A stretch of 64,000 bases of DNA from Meandrina meandrites (Eukaryota > Cnidaria > Anthozoa > Scleractinia > Meandrinidae), in NCBI GenBank assembly GCA_963693305.1, contig OY855905.1:23744937-23808936 (forward strand), in the 5' to 3' direction. The position numbers were made by a program, and so were the translations under genes. Below, in pieces: positions 26,795 to 64,000 of the stretch. The notes under the pieces are model-generated. The model did not search any database. It saw only the letters and a list, made by a program, of their open reading frames with translations, and had not been told where the DNA came from. Each line of letters begins with the position of its first letter. Positions within the stretch are counted from its first letter, which is position 1.

Positions 26795-28605
26795 CTCACC
26801 GATTGATATGATGTCTTTTCCAATCCATCTTTTGTTACATTTTTTTCAATCTTCAGTCAAAACAATTTCTAAATGGTTGAAGAAGAAAACAAAAAATAAA
26901 ATGAATAAATGCTTTCCTACCTATCATCGGAAAGCACAAAAATGTAAATAAAAAAAAGATAAGAAATGGACATGACCTCGACAGAATTCCCGGAAATGTG
27001 TGAACTACAAATCCCGTTTTAGATAAGGTAATAACTCTGCATCTGATTTGGGCCACAGCGATGAAACTAGCTTGCTTATTCCCGTTATGTGCAACATGAA
27101 GCAACTAGAAAATATTGCTTCTCCCCTTGGATGGGATGCTAGTCCCCAGTTCCCGTGATCACGGGTTAGTCCCGGTCCCGCACCAGCATCTTGTTAGGTT
27201 GCGATGACAGTTTGTCAGCACCCAGTGGGGAGGGGTACTGTCAGATTAAAGTGTCTTGCCCAGGAACCCAACAAAGTAATCCAGGACTGTTCGATCTGGC
27301 GTCCAAACCATTAACCATCAGCTACCGCACCTCCCATACCTCAGAGAAAAGCTTTTACTTGTTACTAACAAACGATGAGGGGCAAAACTGTTTTCGAATT
27401 AGGATCCCAGGTAATCCGTTCACTCACACTGCGCCCGCCCATTTTTGACTCGAGATCCCCAGTTCCAACTGCTTATGTACTCACCTATTTGCTATGGTGC
27501 GAGGAGCTAGACTTATTTTCCAATCTTTTGAGAATCGTTCCATCGCTAGCGAAATCGTCCATAAACTGTTGGGAAAACAAAATAAACACAAACTGGTTGA
27601 AGGGTAGACTGTAATGATTAAATTTAAAAAAAATGTATATAATTTCGAAAATTGCCTTTAGTATACTGAATGAGGATGATTGCATGTTGAGTTATCAAGT
27701 CGGGGTCCGTTCCATGGGGAGAAAAGATTACTCCAGCTCTACCTAACTGGTTTGAAGAGATGATTTATCCAAGATGCTAAATCCGCGTTTATTGATTCAT
27801 CATCACATCTGATTCGACTTCTAACCGATGAAAGGGGTGGGGGGAGGGGGAGGTGGTAAAAGGAAACTGCACATGTACCCACCTTTTGGCCATGATTCTA
27901 AGAATTTCCTTGCAGATCTCTTCAATGCTGTTCTATCGCTAGAGAAATCATCCAGAAACTAGAGGGAAAGCAGAATGACCGGTTAGAGGGCAAATTTAAA
28001 TGGTTGAACATAGAAAATCGATCATGTTCGATAGTTCTGAAGAAGGATGATAGAAAAACAAAATATAAAGTATCACTCTAGCACTACTTCAGAAACTAGT
28101 TTGAACAAATGACTTGTCCAGGGTTAATGGGGCTAACGATTATTCGGATCATCGCTTAAACGAATAAAAACGTCAATTTAATAAAAAAGGAAACTGTACT
28201 CACCTATTGCTATGGTGCAATGAACTTCTCTTTTAATCTTTTGAGAGTTGTTCAGTTCTTAGAGAAATCGTGCAGAAACTGTTTAGAAAACAGAATAGTA
28301 CTGGTTAGGGTAGGGGGCAAAATGAAAGAGTAAATTAATAAAATAAGTCGTAGATATAATAGTGCTGACGAAGGACGATGGAAGGTGTTGATATGGAAAA
28401 GGTTACTCCAGTTCTACCTAGCTACTTTAAACAGATGGCTCATCCAAACTGCTGAAGGATCTAAATGGGGTCTAAAATAAACACCAGTTCTCCAGAGAAG
28501 TAAGGGAAGCTGCTGTATTCACCTATCGCCATGACAGCCGCAGAGAAAGCCTCTTGCAAACTTTTGTGAAAAGTTCCACCGACGTTAGTAAACTAGTCTA
28601 GAAGC
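26795..28605 (-). other. Tandem array of five exon-like units on the minus strand
   Basis: On the minus strand, segments at about 28522-28600, 28205-28280, 27889-27965 and 27483-27565 each follow a pyrimidine tract plus CAG or TAG. They open with TTTCTGGATGATTTC-like sequence and end in AG|GTGAGTACA-like donors. A fifth, more diverged unit ends near 26795. Intron words also repeat between them (ACTCCAGTTCTACCTA), so whole exon-plus-intron units of about 320-400 bp were duplicated. One unit reads FMDDFASDGTILKRLENK before a stop; the others have stops or shifted frames. Upstream minus-strand exons may lie at 29.6-31.0 kb. Function unknown. Confidence 0.35.
27130..27335 (-). repeat. SINE, marine-invertebrate tRNA-derived type
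   Basis: Read on the minus strand it runs GGTTAATGGTTTGGACGCCAG, CAGTCCTGGATTACTTTGTTGGGTTC, GGCAAGACACTTTAATC and ends near GGGACTAGCATCCC. The same word order occurs at 37262-37500. Confidence 0.6.
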
Positions 28606-28691
28606 TGTTGGAGAAAGAAAAATATACAAATCAGTAAAAACTGACATAAATGATGCTTTTATGCTGGTAATTTGATGTAGCGGATAAAATG

Positions 28692-28971
28692 TAGCCTGCG
28701 TGCAGACGTCTCCATTTCCTTTGCTTCACGCGGCAAGGGACTTCTGCGTAATGCCGTTCCTAATCGTGTTCCAGTATCCCGCTGTTCGGGTTTTGAATTT
28801 CGCATAAATTATGGTGTTGTTGTTTTTGTTGCAAGGCCATTGAATTGTAACTTATACCAGAGTTTTAAAACGATCTTTCCCTCTGATCGCTCCAAAATTA
28901 CCGGTCTAACGGGAGAAATGGGAACTGTTGTGTGTGAAGCAAAGGAAATGGAGGCGTCTGCACGCAGGCTA
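28692..28971. mobile_element. Mutator-like MITE, 280 bp, 9-bp target duplication
   Basis: TAGCCTGCGTGCAGACG at the left and CGTCTGCACGCAGGCTA at the right are inverted repeats, extending imperfectly to about 40 bp. GATAAAATG is repeated exactly at 28683-28691 and 28972-28980. A 9-bp duplication is characteristic of Mutator-like elements. Confidence 0.75.
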
Positions 28972-28999
28972 GATAAAATGCAATGTTCATAATTTAGAA

Positions 29000-31100
29000 A
29001 TGATAGGAATTACAAAGAGTGCAGGGAATGGATGAAGCCTCATTTATCAAGCAACGGTCCGTTTCATACAGAAAATGTTTTGATGCTATTAGAACTAAAG
29101 GAAGTCACTTATTGATCAATCTTCGGACAAAAATCGTGGGTAACGGATAAACAACCAGCGGGTGTTTGGCTCCGAAACAGAGCTTTTAAAGCAAACTTTA
29201 AAGTTTTAAAATCCCATCGAATGTCTTGAATAAATCCAGGGTATTGATTCTAAAGCTTTTTTAAAGCTTTATTTAAAAACATGAAGAGAATATGCTTGGT
29301 GGTTTGACAGTACTCGACAATTTGAAATAATGCTTTAGATGAGTCACTGAAAAATTATGTTCGTCCTAATATAAAGACATGATATATCAAAACGTGATAA
29401 TTATGCGCATAAGTCCCGTACAACTACTTTTCGAATCCATAACAAATACGGTTCAAACAGCATACATTTTCGATTTCAATTACGCAGCCAAAGAAGTTTC
29501 TTGGACTTACAAATAACCATAACAACCATTAAACGATATATACAAAAAATTAAATTAGAGAATTATTACCTTACGAAGAAGGGAACCATCCAGATGGTTA
29601 ACTTTACTGTTTGTTTCATTCCAGCAGTAGTCCAGAGTATTGCGGGACGTCCCTCAGCTTGCCTCTTGTTGGATGCTTTTCTCAAACAAAGTGTACAGCA
29701 TTTCTTTCTCTCTCGTAACTTCTGATAATTCGCTTGAATTTCCAATTCTGCTTACAGCACTTCGAAGAGCTTTCCCATAACGGCGACCACCGCAGCAAAA
29801 CGTGGCTTGACGAAGGCAAAGTTTCACACGTGCAGTAATGTTTGAATAAATTAATTTTGAATTTTTACATTGCATTAAGATTGGCCAAATGCAAATTTCT
29901 CTGCCGTTGAGAATAATTTTGAATTACAAGGAAGTTTTAAAAGGGCCATGTCAAAAGCCGCTCTCGTCTCGTTGTTTGTTTTTGTTTTTGTCTTTTTAGT
30001 GTCTCTTTAATTTATTGTAACAGAAATGCAACAAAACAAAACGGCTGCTTCTTGTTTCCCTTACAGGCCAACACTTTACTTGAAAGTTAAGCAGCTTACA
30101 TGAAGCTCACGATCACGAGACGGATGAATTTTTACATTTTCTGAAAGCACTCCAGAAAAAAATTTTTTCGTGTCCAAAGGGGCCTACCTCAAGAAGAAAA
30201 ATATTGGTGTGTGACTATAATTATCTAAACTAAAAGTTGAATTAATGCGTTTCTCAACTACCTATAGCATCATAACAAAAGCAAGAATGAAGACAGTTTT
30301 GAGCCAAAGCGGATACGCAGATGCTAATTCAAGTTCCGGAAGAAAAAACTGCAAAAATTAAATTGGTGGATTGGGGTGGGGCAATGGGCGCTCTCTTGGT
30401 CGATACTTGTCTTGGAGGTGCAAAACATTCATGACCCTTGGAGAACACCTCTCGACTCACGTTAGGCGCTTATGAACAGTCGGAATTAAGGAATCCTTTT
30501 CACACGACATGTTTTCAACAGTGTAGGGGGAAGCAGGCCCCTTCTCTAGTTTTGTAAGTTAATTACGTACTTTCTACTACGTTTTTACAAGATTAAGTGC
30601 AAAATACACAAATATCGAGGTAAAAAAATGTGCTTGTTTGCAGAAACTGAGCTCACTTTTCAGAGACGAAGCCACAAGTCCAGTCGCCGAACCCAATTTC
30701 CATTTAAATCTTGACGCAAACCTTGATGGAGATGTTCCGTCTTGTAAAGAATGTACATTCAAGAGCACTCGTGGCGAAAACAAACGCTTACTTTTTGTAA
30801 ACTTCACTCCATACAGCAATCTTCAGCTACAATATCTGCCAGGGGGTTTACAAGAAAGACAAGATCCAGTCTAAAATACACTTGAACGCCAACTTGGGAC
30901 AGAATGGCTGGCTGTTGTAGGATCTTGTAAAGAGATGGCTGTTGAAGGGACGTTTCAACAAGAGTAAAGTAGGTCCGCGCAAGGTCGGGACGAAAAATCT
31001 TGGCCATTAGTTGAATTTCGAGTATATGATGCAAAAACGAACAGGTAAAGTCTCTTCATATACAGTCGAACATCTACTTACAACCACCCCAAACACAAAC
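29000..31100. other. No confident gene; possible minus-strand exons
   Basis: Minus-strand frames at 29654-29875 and 30577-31034 have donor-like words (AAAAA|GTAAGC, GAAAA|GTGAGC) and could be exons of the transcript that includes the 26.8-28.6 kb array. No protein family was recognised. Confidence 0.3.
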
Positions 31101-31113
31101 AGCCAGTTAATTC

Positions 31114-31307
31114 CATGGGCGGATTTAGGGGTAGGTCCGAGTATCCCCCTCCCCCCCCCCCCCCCCCTTCCCGTTATTTCTCCTCGGAATTATTCTTAAA
31201 ACGATTGCAACCAACTGGGTTTCGAGTGCTATTGGTTAATCAGGGTTGTGCTGTGTCGACGAAATTTTTTCGGCCCCTTCTTTCTGATTTTTCTGGATCC
31301 GCCCCTG
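31114..31307. mobile_element. Short inverted-repeat element with internal poly-C tract
   Basis: CATGGGCGGATTTAG at the left and CTGGATCCGCCCCTG at the right match as inverted repeats at 12 of 15 positions, and AATTC flanks both sides. A long C run (about 31147-31165) lies inside. Resembles hAT-type MITEs by its ends, but the flank duplication is only 5 bp. Confidence 0.45.
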
Positions 31308-31697
31308 AATTCTCTTCCAGGGTGGCTGCCGCGGCTGTATGTGGGAAAGCCGTACAGAAGTTATTCTGTAGATGCCACAAGGACATTACTAATTGTCCTC
31401 AGCTTTCTGGTGAATATAATTTTAATCGTTCCCGGGGGAGACTCTCATATGAAAAGGGGCGGGGTGGGTATAAATTACAGACTTTGGCCTTCTTTAGGGC
31501 GTTTGGGACAGAACGCTCACATTTTGTAGCCGTCAAGGTCTCGTTAAGGTTGTAAGTGAAGAAATAAAAAAACACCATCATTAGTGTTTGCGATCTAGAC
31601 CGATCAGGCGTGAAAATGGTATCTATGGTCAAGAAAGGCTTTCGCCACTCCCAGATTGGTCTCCTACTTTTTTCATTTAATTTTTCCATGAGCATCC

Positions 31698-31766
31698 TAG
31701 CCTGTGTACAGCCGTCCCGCTCCCCTCGATTTTTTTGAGGGGAGCGGGACGGCTGTACACAGGCTA
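31698..31766. mobile_element. Mini fold-back element, 69 bp, 9-bp target duplication
   Basis: TAGCCTGTGTACAGCCG pairs with CGGCTGTACACAGGCTA, and the whole 69 bp is almost one hairpin. TGAGCATCC is repeated exactly at 31689-31697 and 31767-31775. Its TAGCCTG end and 9-bp duplication match the element at 28692-28971. Confidence 0.75.
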
Positions 31767-31792
31767 TGAGCATCCTCGTCGTCCCTTTCATA

Positions 31793-31959
31793 TAGAGCGT
31801 TTTCACTCACGTGACCAACGGCCATATTGATTTACTAAAACAAAAGAGGATTTTTGCATTTTAATTCCCGATGGAATGGCTTGGTACACCAATATGGCCG
31901 CCGTTGCTTTGTTTTGGAACACCAACATGGCTGCCGTGACGTCATGTGAAAACGCTCTA
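31793..31959. mobile_element. MITE, 167 bp, TA flanks
   Basis: TAGAGCGTTTTCAC and GTGAAAACGCTCTA form terminal inverted repeats, and TA dinucleotides flank both sides. The arms also share words such as GGCCATATTG/CAATATGGCC and CCAACATGG. It lies 18 bp from the fold-back element just upstream. Confidence 0.7.
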
Positions 31960-32916
31960 TAGGAGTCCCCGCGGAAGGAGTGTAGTGTCATCGTTCTGTT
32001 CAGGGTAGTTCTGAAAAGAACTGTCTTTCAGTGACTGAAGTTTCTAGTCGGAAGTTGTCTCCTGATTCACGGGCTAAGAGTCGCGAACCAAAAGAATTTT
32101 GGTCGTGCTTGCACGTTAAGTGACGAACCCAAAAAGACTTGTTTCGCTGTAATATATCGAGGCCAAAAAAGCAGCTGGGATGAACTATATCCCTCACTGA
32201 AGATACAATGGCTGTCTCATAGGCAATTTCCGATTTACTCGTACTTGTTTCAATATAAGGATTGGTGCAAACCTTTCATTCATCAGATCCACCAAATACC
32301 CCTCGAAGAAAATTTGTAAGGGTATGGGAATAGGTGTCCTTCGCTACAACCTCCGGAAAAAAAAATTAAAATCTAAGCGCCAAATGCAAACTACCTCATT
32401 GCAATTCCAAGTTAGCATTACCAAATAAATTTTTATTACAGTCAGAAAAAAACACCCTGCCGAAGGAAATTCTTCATACTATACCACTATTCAACAAACT
32501 AGACGTTTTCTGTTTCCAGAAAAAAATATATTGTAGAATACGAGATGTTCCCACTACAGTTTCGAATGCCCCAACTTTCACAAATTCTTCTTTAACAGGA
32601 CACAAAGGTCTATTTATTTTGACCATCCAGCCACAGAGTTACAGTAAACGGTTTTCACCAATCACAGTGAAAGTAGTACATTATAAACTTTTGTAAGAAA
32701 CATTATTCTATTTACATGAAACTATTTTCAATATATATACAACATATAAAACCTAAACGTATAAATAATATTTAACGTATAGAAATCTGGATCAGTCTTG
32801 ACCTATGCAAGATTATAGGAACTCTAGAATTACAAAAAAAAACTAGCACATAGATTGTTTCGTGGTGAACTGAGAGATTTCTATCTTGGATCCATTTTTC
32901 TCAGTGACGTCAACGA

Positions 32917-63349
<30,433 letters not shown>

Positions 63350-64000
63350 TTTCCGCCATTCCTCTGTTGCCAAGCAACGCGCCCCGGCAGTGATTGTGTA
63401 CAGCGGATTCTTTTATCTCGTTCCCAGGGTCCTTACTTTGTACGACGGCGGGGGTTGGAGTCTTATTTCACGGAATGTTCCTTTTCCCGTGAATGAAAAA
63501 AAGCTTTAAGTGTCTAAAGAACCTGTCGCGCTATGCCGGCAGGCAAGGCAACTTGAAGTTGATAAAGATAAATTAACCGAATTGCAACGTTTTGGGCGTC
63601 GGCCCGACGATTCTCGACGAAGGGCTAACTGGGAGTCTACTGGGGACTAACTGAATGCTCGAAACGTCTACTTTCAAAATTCACCACGCCGAGTTATTTT
63701 GCCTTAACCAATTTGCTGTTCGGTTTACTTCGCCTCGCGCCGACTAGCTGCCTCTGGTTCTCAAAGTATAGATGGCTTGAATTATCAACAATATTAATAT
63801 TTTAACGGCGGCTCTGAATGCTTTGAGCTCTTGATAACGAGATAACTACGACAACACTTGTCGGGGACTCAAACGGGCACTCCTGGCTTGCCAGGAAGAT
63901 CCGTTACACCCTTGGATACCGGAATCTAACCGCGAACTGGACGGGCAGCAACAGTGACTACTTGGCTTGTTTGCAATAACAGTTTATTCCAACTCCGTTT
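63350..64000. other. 5' flank of the HEATR4-like gene, no gene seen
   Basis: The region upstream of the start codon is more GC-rich near 63370-63640 than the surroundings, as promoters often are. No TATA box or coding exon was recognised. Confidence 0.4.

Noticed and set aside
31115..31555. 146-codon frame beginning with a poly-proline run
   Set aside because: The prolines come from the poly-C tract of a short inverted-repeat element, and the rest has no recognisable content.

Overview
The window reads as genomic DNA of an anthozoan cnidarian, most likely a stony coral: AT-rich, intron-rich, gene-sparse, full of short inverted-repeat elements and tRNA-derived SINEs, with a DD3-3-like secreted protein gene and a HEAT-repeat gene of the HEATR4 type. 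The species cannot be fixed from the sequence. Layout: 1-960 is the 3' end of a multi-pass membrane protein gene (+). 2013-3284 is a 5'-truncated LINE. 6826-13705 is a complete nine-coding-exon DD3-3-like gene (+) with a TATA box, a 5' UTR exon and a poly(A) signal. 13.7-32.9 kb has no convincing protein gene; it holds MITEs, SINEs, a long palindrome, short tandem arrays and two arrays of tandemly duplicated exon-like units. 32917-63349 is a complete 13-exon HEATR4-like gene (-), whose phases all agree and give 1142 residues. The striking part is intron 5 of that gene. It was about 185 bp long and is now about 20.2 kb, because a Ginger-type DNA transposon (39321-59332, TGTTG... ends, 4-bp TATA target duplication) landed in it. 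Later a complete Polinton/Maverick (41107-57904, 16,798 bp, 5-bp GGTCC duplication) landed inside the Ginger integrase gene and cut it into two halves that still match in frame. The Polinton looks intact and young. Its ends are identical over about 190 bp and every recognisable core gene is open: protein-primed DNA polymerase B, retroviral-type integrase, adenain-like protease, packaging ATPase, major capsid and minor capsid (penton-like). It also has a protein with a parvovirus-type phospholipase A2 motif, a collagen-like fibre protein and about ten uncharacterised ORFs. Replication and integration genes sit at the left, a long minus-strand virion block in the middle, and ATPase plus fibre on the plus strand to its right. 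Three structures in it are not explained by the usual gene list. First, each terminus is a 161-bp self-complementary hairpin. Second, a palindromic element of about 25 bp (core AGCAACTSAGTTGCT) recurs five times, always inside coding sequence of four different proteins. Third, a TATATA box sits within about 30 bp of most start codons; it is duplicated before the major capsid gene and shared between divergent genes. Together the window is a three-layer nest: host gene, Ginger transposon, virus-like Polinton.
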